Of a DNA stretch of 64,000 bases, positions 9,501 to 17,270 are shown one piece after another. The notes beneath the pieces are model-generated. The model had not been told where the DNA came from, searched no databases, and worked only from the letters and a program-made list of their open reading frames with translations. The number at the start of each line of letters is the position of its first letter. Position 1 is the stretch's first letter. The stretch lies in the NCBI GenBank assembly GCA_049616325.1, contig JBMZHG010000002.1, positions 1 through 64,000 of the forward strand, in the 5' to 3' direction. The position numbers and the translations under genes are program-made. The stretch comes from UBA11663 sp049616325 (GTDB lineage: Bacteria; Bacteroidota; Bacteroidia; Flavobacteriales_D; Sanyastnellaceae).

Positions 9501-10049
9501 GTCGAGCACGCTGACGTGGATCGGTTGGTCGGAGGACGAGGTGAGGCGTGCCTGGCGCACAAACCCGTACAACTCACTCGCAGCCCATTGGTAGCGGAAC
9601 GTCAAGTTGAGGTCGAGGTTGACCTCTTCGAACATCACTTTGTTGCCGCACGCGTTCTTGTACAGGTTGCGTTCGATGGCGTAGGCGCCTTTGTTTTGGT
9701 CTGAGAAAGGCTGCCAAAGCATGCGTCGGTCGCCCGCTTCCACAAGCAAGACGGTTTTGCAGCCCGTGGTCTCGGCCGATTCAGTGATTTTGTCGTCCGT
9801 GTAGTAGGGGAACAAGGCGAAGTCGCTGTTGACCCTTCCTGCGGACAGGCCTCCGTTGCTGGCCAAAAACATCCAGTGGTCCGAATGGCTGACAATGCTC
9901 ATGAAGAACGGACGCATCCGGTCCACGGCACTGATTTTGTAATACGTTTCGCCTTCGAGGGTGATTTCCTCCCCGGTGATGGGGGCTTGGGATGGTTGGT
10001 AGGGCTGCTGCCCGAGGTAGATGGATGTGCGGTTCTCCGTGGAGCTCAT
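6588..10049 (-). CDS. Giant beta-1,3-glucan phosphorylase-like enzyme (GH149-like, clan of GH94)
   Basis: This 1153-residue protein has no signal peptide, so it is probably cytoplasmic. An N-terminal beta-sandwich-like region (to ~300) precedes an (alpha/alpha)6-type region with GNWRDIFQNWEAL (~472-484), YIGYWGDHQIIYLLKFLE (~531-548) and RPEWNDANNALVGNG (~653-667). The Asp in the WND segment (~658) matches the general acid of GH94-type disaccharide phosphorylases. Length and context, next to GH17 and GH30, fit GH149 (beta-1,3-oligoglucan phosphorylases giving glucose-1-phosphate); GH161 is the main alternative. I assign the family from motif memory, not a search. It is the first gene of the operon; 186 bases separate it from the flavoprotein gene upstream, and I found no clear -7 element there. 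Confidence 0.72.
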   Translation of the reverse strand: MSSTENRTSIYLGQQPYQPSQAPITGEEITLEGETYYKISAVDRMRPFFMSIVSHSDHWMFLASNGGLSAGRVNSDFALFPYYTDDKITESAETTGCKTVLLVEAGDRRMLWQPFSDQNKGAYAIERNLYKNACGNKVMFEEVNLDLNLTFRYQWAASELYGFVRQARLTSSSDQPIHVSVLDGLQNVLPYGVPEGLQRGSSNLVDAYKKCELEDGNLGIYALSAIISDKAEPSESLKANVVWSVGFDSPEVLLSSRQLDTFKTGGALVTETDVKAERGAYLIQQSLELGPEESKDWMIVANLGQSIRGVVALKRDLQSPDTLKQAVLKDVEEGSNSLIALVAASDGLQLTADRRRNIRHFANTMFNIMRGGIFDENYTIERADFMAYIDRANHKVFFKKSELMASWPEKFDLFFLQEQVQHDDDLNFKRLSAEYLPLKFSRRHGDPSRPWNRFSINLRNEDDGSKILDYQGNWRDIFQNWEALVHAYPEFIEGMIFKFLNATTFDGYNPYRVFKDGFEWETIEPDNPWSYIGYWGDHQIIYLLKFLEFLQAYSPEKLEEYFQNDSFVYANVPYRIKPYEALLEDPKNTIDFDHEREEKIEFKKGEIGGDGALLRETHVFIYKVNFIEKIMATMLAKVANFIPEGGIWMNTQRPEWNDANNALVGNGVSMVTLYYLRRFLVFFQGVLAETKHEEVAISEELLTCFERMSATLSESRSTTSGAISNAQRRGILDGLGTAASDYRQRIYEEDFSGRKATLRLADLAAFVETALAHLEHTISTNKRDDGLYHAYNLMTVEPDGGVAITYLPEMLEGQVAVLSSGMLNASESLAVMDALKASALFREDQYSYILYPNKSLPRFLAKNNLDAKDVQGSKLLSRLVADGNVDVVTQDCLGGFHFGGNLHNVNALRKALSKLPRDYQSLVAAEQKQVEAMYEANFNHKAFTGRSGTFFGYEGLGSIYWHMVSKLRLALFEVTKAAVEQGESPEVVGGLFDHYFEVNAGIGAHKSPDLYGAFPTDPYSHTPGGKGAQQPGMTGQVKEDLMCRFGELGVRVAGGQLQFDRALMHADEFLAAPAEFAYVDVKQQRQTLHLDAGSLAYTVCQVPVVHRRGDQPHIEVVLTNGETERVEGLVLDREVSRKIFRRTNDVSRLTVVA

Positions 10050-10235
10050 TTCAACGTGGTGGTCGGATGTCGTGAGACCGCGGATTCAATCTGTGTCTTC
10101 CTTACAGCGAATGCGATCTGCGTGCCGTGCGTTAACAGCGGAGCGAATTTAAACCCTGAGGTTGGATTTTACCCCATTGTACGGGGAGAGGGCTGCACGT
10201 TCAGGGCCCCGGCTGTGTATGCAGTACCCGATTCC

Positions 10236-11450
10236 TCAGCTCGACGACAATTGGCCGGCCACGAATCCCGTGGTCCAGGCTGCCTGAAAGTTGAAGCCGC
10301 CAGTCACGCCGTCGACGTCGAGGACCTCGCCCGAGAAGTAAAGGCCGGGCACGACGCGGCTTTCCATGGTCGTGAAGTCAACCTCGCCGAGTCGCACCCC
10401 CCCGCACGTGACGAATTCTTCCTTGAAGGTGGTCTTGCCGTGCACGTCGTAGACGTCGTTGAGGAGGGTGTTGAGGAGTTTGTTCTTCGCCCTTTTGCCG
10501 AGGTCAACCCAAACTGCCTCGGCAGGCACATCTGCCCGATTCAGCAGGTGGGCCCAAAACTTCCTTGAAAGTTCAAACGGACAGGCGTTCGCCACCTTTT
10601 TCTTCCTCATCTCGGTCGCGGCCTCTTCCATGACGGCGGCGGCTTCAGCTTCGTTGGAAATGCCGACCCAGTTGATTTGGGCGGAGAAGGTGTAGTCGCG
10701 TTCGGCGAGTTCGCGCGCCCCCCACGCGCTGAGTTTCAGGACGGCGGGGCCGCTCATGCCCCAGTGGGTGATCAGGACGGGGCCCTGTTGGACGAGTTTG
10801 GTTCCTTGGATTCGAACGCGTGCCTCGGGGACGACGACGCCCATCAGGTCCGTGATGTCGGCGCCGGGCATGTTGAACGTGAACAGGGATGGGACGGGCT
10901 CGGCCACGGAGTGCCCGAGCGCTTCGAGCCACGCGAATCCTTCGCGCTTGGGACTTCCGCCCGTCGCCACGACCACGCGATCGAAGCGCTCGCCGTTCAG
11001 GGTGAAGCCGTCCGGCTCGAGGGGAGTGAGTTCACGAACCGGGGATTTGAGGCGGACCTCAATCCCGTGCCGGTCCGCCTCGCGAACGAGGCAGTCGACG
11101 ATCGTTTGGGACGAGTCCGTGACGGGAAACATGCGCCCGTCGCCTTCGGTTTTGAGGGCCACGCCCCGGGACTCAAACCACGCGACCGTGTCGGAAGCCT
11201 GAAACGTACCGAAGGCTTTTTTCAGCTGCTTGCCGCCGCGGGGGTAGTGCTTGGACAGGGCAGAGGGGGAGAAGCAGTGGTGGGTGACGTTGCATCGGCC
11301 GCCGCCGGAGATTTTGACCTTGGAAAGGAGTTTGGCCGTCTTTTCGAAGAGCACGACTTGAGCCGAGGGATGGTGCTCTGCGGCGGAAAGCGCCGCGAAA
11401 AACCCCGCTGCGCCGCCGCCAATCACCGCCACCTTCAAAGCGCCTTCCAT
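10236..11450 (-). CDS. BaiN/HI0933-family FAD-dependent oxidoreductase
   Basis: The product has 404 residues. A dinucleotide-binding motif, VAVIGGGAAGFFAAL, lies at 8-22 and is followed by KISGGGRCNVTH at about 47-58, a hallmark of the HI0933/YhiN/BaiN flavoprotein family. The C-terminus GGVRLGEVDFTTMESR, then GLYFSGEVLDVDGVTGG, completes the family pattern. Such proteins are predicted NAD(P)/FAD oxidoreductases, and a few reduce unsaturated steroid or other substrates, but the substrate here is unknown. It is divergent from the sterol-desaturase-family gene, with 47 bases between starts. The glucan operon begins 186 bases downstream on the same strand, so readthrough is possible but unproven. 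Confidence 0.88.
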   Translation of the reverse strand: MEGALKVAVIGGGAAGFFAALSAAEHHPSAQVVLFEKTAKLLSKVKISGGGRCNVTHHCFSPSALSKHYPRGGKQLKKAFGTFQASDTVAWFESRGVALKTEGDGRMFPVTDSSQTIVDCLVREADRHGIEVRLKSPVRELTPLEPDGFTLNGERFDRVVVATGGSPKREGFAWLEALGHSVAEPVPSLFTFNMPGADITDLMGVVVPEARVRIQGTKLVQQGPVLITHWGMSGPAVLKLSAWGARELAERDYTFSAQINWVGISNEAEAAAVMEEAATEMRKKKVANACPFELSRKFWAHLLNRADVPAEAVWVDLGKRAKNKLLNTLLNDVYDVHGKTTFKEEFVTCGGVRLGEVDFTTMESRVVPGLYFSGEVLDVDGVTGGFNFQAAWTTGFVAGQLSSS

Positions 11451-11484
11451 GCCCGCAAATTAGCCCACAAGGCGACCGCGCGCG

Positions 11485-11492
11485 TATCTTCC
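11485..11492 (+). promoter_or_regulatory. Promoter -7-like element TATCTTCC, 5 bases before ATG
   Basis: The element TATCTTCC ends 5 bases before the ATG of the sterol-desaturase-family gene. It resembles the Bacteroidota -7 element TAnnTTTG, and the same arrangement recurs at many starts in this window. The spacing would put the transcription start at or next to the ATG. I see no convincing -33 TTG. Confidence 0.5.
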
Positions 11493-11497
11493 CAAGC

Positions 11498-12337
11498 ATG
11501 GAAGCGTTCCTCGACTTTTTCGAAGCCATGCCTTCGTGGCAAAAGCTGGCGTGGATTGTGGCATGCATGTCGTTCAACCTCGTGATTGAGGGGATTCGGC
11601 CGATGTTCCAAGGGGGCTTTCGGTCGTGGAAGCACACGCGAACCAACCTGACCTTTCTGGCGACGACGATGGCGATCAATTCGGCGTTTGGGGCCGCGAC
11701 GGTGGGGGTGTTCGCCTGGGCAGCTTCGAATGAAGTCGGGTTGCTTTACCTGTTCGAGGCACCAACGTGGGTGGAGCTTTTGATGGCCATTGTGGTTTTC
11801 GACCTCATCGCCCAATACGGCGTGCACTGGTGCCTGCACAACGTCAAGCCGTTGTGGCGCTTGCACATGGTGCACCACAGCGACACGCATGTGGACGTGA
11901 CGACCGGGACACGCCACCATCCGATTGATTTTGTGGTGCGGGAGTGCTTCGCTTTGGGGGCCGTCTTGGTGACAGGAGCGCCCGTGGCGTTCTACCTGTT
12001 CTACCGGATTCTGACCGTGTTTTTCACGTACCTGACCCACGCGAACATTGAGCTGCCGGAGAAGGTGGATCGCGCCATCAGTTGGGTGTTTGTGTCTCCC
12101 AACATGCACAAGTTCCACCATCACTTTGAGGTGCCGTGGACGGACCGGAACTACGGGAACATGCTGAGCGTTTGGGACCGGCTCTTCGGGACCTTCACGT
12201 ACGGCAACACCTCGGACATTAGGTACGGCCTCGACGTGGCCGACGACAGCCGCGGGGACGACCTGGGATACCAAATGGGCTTGCCGTTTCGGCGCGACGT
12301 GAATTCGAGCAAGTCTTCGGCCATGTCGCAAGGCTGA
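11498..12337 (+). CDS. Sterol desaturase / fatty acid hydroxylase superfamily membrane di-iron enzyme
   Basis: The product has 279 residues with about four hydrophobic segments and the superfamily's histidine clusters: HWCLH (110-114), HMVHHSDTH (123-131), THANIE (H181) and NMHKFHHHF (203-210). These ligate a non-heme di-iron centre in membrane hydroxylases and desaturases acting on lipids, sterols or carotenoids. The substrate cannot be told here. The ATG is fixed by a TATCTTCC element 5 bases upstream. The thioesterase gene follows 14 bases after the stop, so the pair probably forms a small lipid-modifying operon. Confidence 0.88.
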   Translation: MEAFLDFFEAMPSWQKLAWIVACMSFNLVIEGIRPMFQGGFRSWKHTRTNLTFLATTMAINSAFGAATVGVFAWAASNEVGLLYLFEAPTWVELLMAIVVFDLIAQYGVHWCLHNVKPLWRLHMVHHSDTHVDVTTGTRHHPIDFVVRECFALGAVLVTGAPVAFYLFYRILTVFFTYLTHANIELPEKVDRAISWVFVSPNMHKFHHHFEVPWTDRNYGNMLSVWDRLFGTFTYGNTSDIRYGLDVADDSRGDDLGYQMGLPFRRDVNSSKSSAMSQG

Positions 12338-12351
12338 ACGACCTTTGCGCC

Positions 12352-12747
12352 ATGCAATTGCTTGGAACCAAAGTCTGCAAGAAATACGACCTCGGGGTGC
12401 ACAACAACCTGTTTGGGGGCACCATGCTCAGCTGGATCGACGAATCGGCAGTCGCCTTTGTGAACGAAGTGTGCCACTGTCCCACGATGGTGACCCTCAA
12501 GATTGAGGAGGTTCTGTTCAAGTCTCCGGTGAAGGAGAACAACCTCATCAAGATCTACGGCCAAATTGACCGCATCGGAGGCAAGAGCATCACGGTCTCC
12601 GTGGAAGCCCGAAAATTCAACGTGTACAGCCACGAGGAGGCGGTGGTGTGCAGCACGCGCCTCGTGTTTGTACGTCTCGACGACGACGGGAAGAGCATCC
12701 CCATCGCCAAGCACGTCCGGGAAAAGTATCCGGACAAATGCTCCTGA
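12352..12747 (+). CDS. Hotdog-fold acyl-CoA thioesterase (YciA/BACH-like)
   Basis: The product has 131 residues, the size of a single hotdog domain. The segment GVHNNLFGGTMLSWIDESAV near residues 15-34 is the typical N-x-x-x-x-G-G-x-x-x-x-x-D helix of acyl-CoA thioesterases of the YciA/cytosolic BACH type, and RIGGKSITVSVEARKF matches the long beta-strand region. Such enzymes hydrolyse acyl-CoA to free acid and CoA in the cytoplasm. It follows the membrane hydroxylase gene by 14 bases and is convergent with the choice-of-anchor-B gene, with 6 bases between stops. Confidence 0.85.
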   Translation: MQLLGTKVCKKYDLGVHNNLFGGTMLSWIDESAVAFVNEVCHCPTMVTLKIEEVLFKSPVKENNLIKIYGQIDRIGGKSITVSVEARKFNVYSHEEAVVCSTRLVFVRLDDDGKSIPIAKHVREKYPDKCS

Positions 12748-12753
12748 GTTCGT

Positions 12754-15015
12754 TCAGCAGGACTGACCGAAGACGGAGAGCACGCCCAAGACGTCACTGA
12801 CGGTGACCGAGCCGTCGTTGTCCACGTCTGCGGCGCAAGTGGAGGTGCACCCGAATTCGCTGAGAATGGCCAGGACGTCCGCCACGGTGATTTCTCCGTC
12901 CGTGTTGACGTCCGCGGGACAACTGCTCACTTCGTCCCCGAATACGACGCCGTCGCAATCGTTGTCAATGCCTTCTTCTGTGCCGACCGCGCCCGGGTAG
13001 ACCGTCGCGTTGTCGTCGTTGCAATCCCCCGTCTCCAAGACCCAGTTGTCCGGCAGCGGATCGCAGGCGTCCGCCACCGCGTCTTCTCCGCCGATGCCGT
13101 CGCCGTCGTTGTCCACGTAAACGACGCTGTACGGCAGAACGCACGAACCGTTGTCGGTGGTCGCCTCAGGGTCGTAGTTGCAGGCGTCCATGTCGGTGCA
13201 TCCGGCCCCCGTCGTAAGGGTGCAAACGTCCGACAAGGTGAACGTTGCATTGTAAGTCACAGCTGGGGCACCGGTCCACCCGTTGAACAGGGCGACGCTC
13301 CACAGGCCGTCGCCGGAAAGGCCCGCGCTAGAAACGTCCACCGAAGCCGTGTAGGTGCCGGAGTTGGTTGTTGCCCAGCTCGACGGCCAAATCGCCTGGT
13401 AATTTCCCAAGCTCGTGCATCCTCCCGGCGAGCTGTTGTACCCGCCCAAAGCGACGCACAGTCCGTTGGGGTCCGTGATGGTTACGGCCATGTCGGCAGG
13501 CCACGACCCGCCCGAACCCGTGAACTCGAGCGTGATGTCGAAGGTGCTTGGGGTGGGGTTTCCAGAGCCTTCAAAGGTGAAGGGCGCGCTCGTTTGGTCC
13601 CCCGACAAGGATGCGAAGATGGCCCCATCCGAGCTGCATTCACACCCGTACGACGGATCAGGGAAGAAGCAAGACCCGTCGTCCAAAGTCGCCGTCGCGT
13701 CGTAGTTGCATGCCGCTTCGTTGGTGCAGCCGTAGCAGGAGAAATCGCAGCTTCCGTCGTCGTTTTGGGCTGAGGCGTCGTAGTTGCATGCCGACGCGTC
13801 GGTGCATCCACAGAATTCAGTGCAAGGTTCTGGCAGGTTGGGCATCAACAAGAACAGTCCCTGTTCGATGTGACTCACGGCCACGACCCCCGATTCGAAA
13901 TAGGGGTAGTTGGACCACGTCCCGTTGAAAGCTGCCGCGTCGCTGGAAGGGTACAAGTCGAAGAAGCCGATTTCTTCCGCACTGGGAAGGTTGTTGAGGT
14001 CCAACATGCGCAGCCCCGCCCGGTAGTTGGATTGGTAGGCAATGCCGTCCTTAATGTACAAGTTGTGGTCAATGGCGGTGCTGCTGGAGGTGTAGCTTCC
14101 CGCGAGGTAGGGGTTGTCCAAATCCTCCACGTTGAAGAAGTACGTCGTCGTGTTGCCCACCACGCCGTAGTATTCGTCAAGCTCGTCGCCCACAATGAAG
14201 TACTTGTGGTCTTCGGTGAGCCAGCCTTGGTGGGTGTACGAAGCGTTGCCGTACGACCCCGAAGCGATGAGCGTCGCGTCGGTGGGGTCGGTGACGTCCA
14301 CAATGGCGATGTTGTTTTCGTTGCAAGCAAAAGCAATCTCCTTGCCTTGGTGCTGCGGGTCGTCTCCGATGTAGGTCACGACGTGCGCGTCGTGCGTGTA
14401 CCCGTCCGCGGAGAACGTTCCAAGAATCGTGGGGTTGAGCGGGTTCGAAATGTCCACGATGTGCAACCCTCCTGAAGCGGTGTTGGTGCCCACGCCGTAC
14501 GCCCGGCCGCTTTGTTCGTTGATGACGATGTTGTGCGCGTTCCCGAAACCCGTGTAAATCGCGTCGGCAGAAAAGTTCACCGGCGGGTTGGCGATGTCGC
14601 GCAGGTTGGTCAAATCGAAAACCTGCATGCCGTGGCTGCCTGCTTCAGACACAATGAACGCGTAGTTGTTGTAAACCTTGATGTCTCGCCACAAGGACGC
14701 CACCGTGTTGGTGTTCAAGTTCCCGAGGTAAATGGGGTTGGTGGGGTTCGAGATGTCAATGAAGGCGGTGCCGCTGGTTCGGCCTAGAATCACGTATTCT
14801 TTGCCGTCCAGGGGGTCGGTCCACCCCCAAATGTCGTTCATGTCGCCGCCGCCAACTTGGTTGGTTCCCATCGTCGCCAAGAGGTCGATGTTTTCGCAAG
14901 GGTAGAGCCCCGCCGCCACGCCGTTGACGCAGGGAGATTGCGCTTGGGCATAGAAACTGACCAGCATGCACATGGCCGGAAGGAATTGCTTCAAGGGGTT
15001 GGAGGTCAAGTTCAT
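12754..15015 (-). CDS. Secreted choice-of-anchor-B repeat protein with P-domain-like, MopE-type and dockerin-like modules
   Basis: The product has 753 residues from the ATG at 15015; the longer frame upstream is shadow sequence of endonuclease I. A signal peptide ends near AQAQ (26). Residues ~30-395 are LVIVD/choice-of-anchor-B repeats (AFIDISNPTNP, LHIVDISNPLNP, IAIVDVTDPTD) that form a beta-propeller. Then come two GCTDxxACNYD motifs (~403-450), a proprotein-convertase P-domain-like beta region (~455-595), a third ACNYD motif, a MopE-like DCNDDNATVYPGAVG segment, and a C-terminal pair of dockerin/EF-hand-like repeats DVNTDGEITVADVLAILSEFG and DVDNDGSVTVSDVLGVLSVF. It lies 22 bases after the endonuclease I gene, so the two may be co-transcribed. 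The function is unknown; the domains suggest extracellular adhesion or calcium binding. Confidence 0.82.
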   Translation of the reverse strand: MNLTSNPLKQFLPAMCMLVSFYAQAQSPCVNGVAAGLYPCENIDLLATMGTNQVGGGDMNDIWGWTDPLDGKEYVILGRTSGTAFIDISNPTNPIYLGNLNTNTVASLWRDIKVYNNYAFIVSEAGSHGMQVFDLTNLRDIANPPVNFSADAIYTGFGNAHNIVINEQSGRAYGVGTNTASGGLHIVDISNPLNPTILGTFSADGYTHDAHVVTYIGDDPQHQGKEIAFACNENNIAIVDVTDPTDATLIASGSYGNASYTHQGWLTEDHKYFIVGDELDEYYGVVGNTTTYFFNVEDLDNPYLAGSYTSSSTAIDHNLYIKDGIAYQSNYRAGLRMLDLNNLPSAEEIGFFDLYPSSDAAAFNGTWSNYPYFESGVVAVSHIEQGLFLLMPNLPEPCTEFCGCTDASACNYDASAQNDDGSCDFSCYGCTNEAACNYDATATLDDGSCFFPDPSYGCECSSDGAIFASLSGDQTSAPFTFEGSGNPTPSTFDITLEFTGSGGSWPADMAVTITDPNGLCVALGGYNSSPGGCTSLGNYQAIWPSSWATTNSGTYTASVDVSSAGLSGDGLWSVALFNGWTGAPAVTYNATFTLSDVCTLTTGAGCTDMDACNYDPEATTDNGSCVLPYSVVYVDNDGDGIGGEDAVADACDPLPDNWVLETGDCNDDNATVYPGAVGTEEGIDNDCDGVVFGDEVSSCPADVNTDGEITVADVLAILSEFGCTSTCAADVDNDGSVTVSDVLGVLSVFGQSC

Positions 15016-15037
15016 GGGATGAAGTTCAGGGAAAGGG

Positions 15038-16495
15038 TTAATTGGGGCAAGGGTTGCCAAACACCGACAACATGGCCAAAATGTCGCTGACGGTGGTGGC
15101 GCCGTCGCCGTCCAAGTCGACCTCGCACGATTCGGAGCATCCGAAGCTGCCCAAGGCAAGAAGAACGTCGCTGACGGCGACAAGGCCGTCGCCGTCAAGG
15201 TCTTCCGGGCAGTCTGTGGGCGTGTCGTCGGTGACGAAGATGGTTTGGGTGGCCTCCGAGGCGTTGCCGCACGCGTCGGTGGCGGTGAACACCCGCACGA
15301 TCTGGTAGGGTTCAGGACACGGCCCGCCGACCACCTCCAAGCTGACCGTCACGGTGGTTTCGGTGCAGTCGTCTGTGGCCGTGGCCATCTCGAGCGGGAT
15401 GTCGTTGTCGCTGCACAGGATGTTCAGGTCGCCGGGAACGAAGTCAAAGACCGGCGCCGTCTCGTCCACGAAAAGCAATTCCTGCACGAACGTGCTCGTG
15501 TTTCCACACCCGTCCACGGCCGTGTACGTTCGCAGAATCCCCGTGCTTCCCGTGCACCCTCCGGTGCCGCTGAAGCTGTCTTCGTAAGTCAGGGACTCGA
15601 CGCCGCAGGGATCGGTCGGATCCGCGAGCGTTCCGGGGATCTCTCCGCACGCCACGCTCACCGTCGCCGGAGTTCCGGTAAAATCCGGTCCCGTCGTGTC
15701 GTCGTTCGGTGGCGGGGTCCCGTCGTACATCCACGCCGAATACACCAGCTCGGGGTATTCCACGAACGGGTTTTTGTTTCCCTGCACTTGGTTGATCTTG
15801 GTGTTTCGGGCGACCTCGACCGCGTCGGGGGGGTCGTTCACGTGCCAGTTGTACAGCGTGGCCAAATCCCCGCACGCCGCGATGCTCGTCCCCTCGCCGG
15901 GGTACATGGTGTAGAAGTAAAACACGGCCCGCGCCACGTCCCCCTTCTTCGATTCACGGGGCTCCCACGTTCCTCCCGAGCCCTCCGACCAATTGTCGCT
16001 GTTCGCGGGCTGGTTGCCTTGACTCGTGTACGTGTTGCCAACCACGCCGTACCACTGGGCCTGGCTGTCGTTGATTTCCGCAAACGGGGAATTGCTTCGC
16101 GCGCTGTTCGCGCTGCCGTGCGCCGGCCGCAGTATGTAGATGTCGCTTTTCATCGGCTCCGCGCTTCCAAAGAAGCTCTGCGGCACGATGTGCTCTGCGT
16201 TGATGGGGTTGGGGTAGGTCACAAACCCTCCCGGCTGTTCAAACCCCGTGTAGATGCATTGAATGTTTCCGTCGGGTTGGATGTCGGTGAATCCGTACAT
16301 CTGACGGCGACCCTCGTTGTACCCAAGTCCGCTGTGGTACCCGTCGTACCAGTTGCTCTTCAACCAACTCCTCAACTCCTCCAAATACACCCCGCTCGGC
16401 GGCGTAGGCTGCCCAGAAGCGGAGACGCAAACGACCGCGAGTAAAAAGGTCGTCCACGCGGTTCGGAGGGAAGTCGGAAATTGAGGTGTGGTCAT
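15038..16495 (-). CDS. Secreted endonuclease I (EndA family) with HYR-like and dockerin-like C-terminus
   Basis: The product has 485 residues from the ATG at 16495, which gives a clean signal peptide ending near VSASGQ. Residues ~30-245 are an endonuclease I domain: INAEHIVPQSFFG holds the catalytic His, and the SDIYILRPAHGSANSARSNS segment matches the family core. Two beta modules of the HYR type follow (~260-430, with TATDDCTETT and ATDACGN motifs). The C-terminus is a pair of dockerin-like repeats DLDGDGLVAVSDVLLALGSF and DLDGDGATTVSDILAMLSVF. EndA enzymes degrade DNA non-specifically outside the cell for nutrient or phosphate gain. A TATCTTAC element lies 32 bases upstream of the start. 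Confidence 0.88.
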   Translation of the reverse strand: MTTPQFPTSLRTAWTTFLLAVVCVSASGQPTPPSGVYLEELRSWLKSNWYDGYHSGLGYNEGRRQMYGFTDIQPDGNIQCIYTGFEQPGGFVTYPNPINAEHIVPQSFFGSAEPMKSDIYILRPAHGSANSARSNSPFAEINDSQAQWYGVVGNTYTSQGNQPANSDNWSEGSGGTWEPRESKKGDVARAVFYFYTMYPGEGTSIAACGDLATLYNWHVNDPPDAVEVARNTKINQVQGNKNPFVEYPELVYSAWMYDGTPPPNDDTTGPDFTGTPATVSVACGEIPGTLADPTDPCGVESLTYEDSFSGTGGCTGSTGILRTYTAVDGCGNTSTFVQELLFVDETAPVFDFVPGDLNILCSDNDIPLEMATATDDCTETTVTVSLEVVGGPCPEPYQIVRVFTATDACGNASEATQTIFVTDDTPTDCPEDLDGDGLVAVSDVLLALGSFGCSESCEVDLDGDGATTVSDILAMLSVFGNPCPN

Positions 16496-16527
16496 TGTTG
16501 GATTGAGTTCGCGTTCATGCGCGAGAG

Positions 16528-16535
16528 GTAAGATA
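16528..16535 (-). promoter_or_regulatory. Promoter -7-like element TATCTTAC for the endonuclease I gene
   Basis: Read on the minus strand the sequence is TATCTTAC, a variant of the TAnnTTTG element seen repeatedly in this window. It would give a leader of about 25-30 bases before the ATG at 16495, longer than at most other sites here. Confidence 0.35.
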
Positions 16536-16649
16536 CGCATTCTCACTTCACATAAGCGGCTAAACTCCAGTGAAGTTCAGTCGCCGAGCCCAGACCGAGG
16601 TTGCTTTCCGTGGGTCTGTCTTCGACCGATTCAACTCCGACAGCCGCGT

Positions 16650-17057
16650 TCAGCTTTTGGCCAGCAGCGCGTCCAAACTCCAACGCCCCCCTCCCAAAGC
16701 GGCAACCGCCGCAAAACACACCAAATACAGGAGCGCCAATTCCTTGTCCCCAATCGGGTCGCCGCCGTGCACCACGAACGCCGCCACCCCCATGGTGAAG
16801 GCCGCGGGCAGGGCCGCCCACCGCGTCTTCCAACCCACCACGATCAAGGCGGGCGCCGCAAGCTCAGCCAACACGGTCAAGATCAACGACACTTCCGGCC
16901 CCAGTCCCAGGAAGTCGAAGAACTTCACGCCTTCCTCCGACCCCCATTGGTCGAACAGGCGATTCATCTTGGGCCAGCCGTGGGTCATCATCAGCCCGGA
17001 CGGCACGACGCGCAACAGCAGCAGCCCCGCATCCGGCAAATTCTCTTTCCAGTTCAT
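16650..17057 (-). CDS. DoxX-family small membrane protein
   Basis: The product has 135 residues with about four hydrophobic segments. The start LLLLRVVPSGLMMTHGWPKM (residues ~12-31), then FFDFLGLGPEVSLILTVLAE, is typical of DoxX/TQO-small-subunit-like proteins, which are membrane proteins loosely linked to redox or quinone metabolism. I chose the ATG at 17057, because further upstream the frame runs into a terminator and the tRNA-Val. A TACTTTG sequence lies 5 bases before that ATG, close to the -7 pattern of other genes but with one spacer base fewer. No partner gene is adjacent. Confidence 0.8.
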   Translation of the reverse strand: MNWKENLPDAGLLLLRVVPSGLMMTHGWPKMNRLFDQWGSEEGVKFFDFLGLGPEVSLILTVLAELAAPALIVVGWKTRWAALPAAFTMGVAAFVVHGGDPIGDKELALLYLVCFAAVAALGGGRWSLDALLAKS

Positions 17058-17104
17058 TTCCTCAAAGTACAACGCCTTGAGCGCGATGTCCGGCCCAAGG
17101 CCCA

Positions 17105-17133
17105 ACAAAAAACCCCGCACTTGGGTGCGGGGC
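17105..17133 (-). terminator. Intrinsic terminator downstream of tRNA-Val
   Basis: On the minus strand the 8-bp stem CCCCGCAC / GTGCGGGG has a 4-base loop and is followed by a run of six T. It lies about 14 bases after the 3-prime end of tRNA-Val, so it ends the tRNA transcript just before the doxX gene. Confidence 0.85.
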
Positions 17134-17146
17134 TTCTCTGGGGTTG

Positions 17147-17220
<74 letters not shown>

Positions 17221-17270
17221 AGAGCGGACGCAAATGTACAGCGGAGTTCACGAACTCCAAACCTACCCTG

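Noticed and set aside
10050..10235. Promoter search upstream of the glucan operon
   Set aside because: No TAnnTTTG-type element or inverted repeat could be found by eye in either spacing, so no promoter is reported.
15016..15198. N-terminal extension of the choice-of-anchor-B frame
   Set aside because: It overlaps the endonuclease I tail, is Thr/Ser/Pro/Trp-rich, and would bury the signal peptide that starts at 15015.
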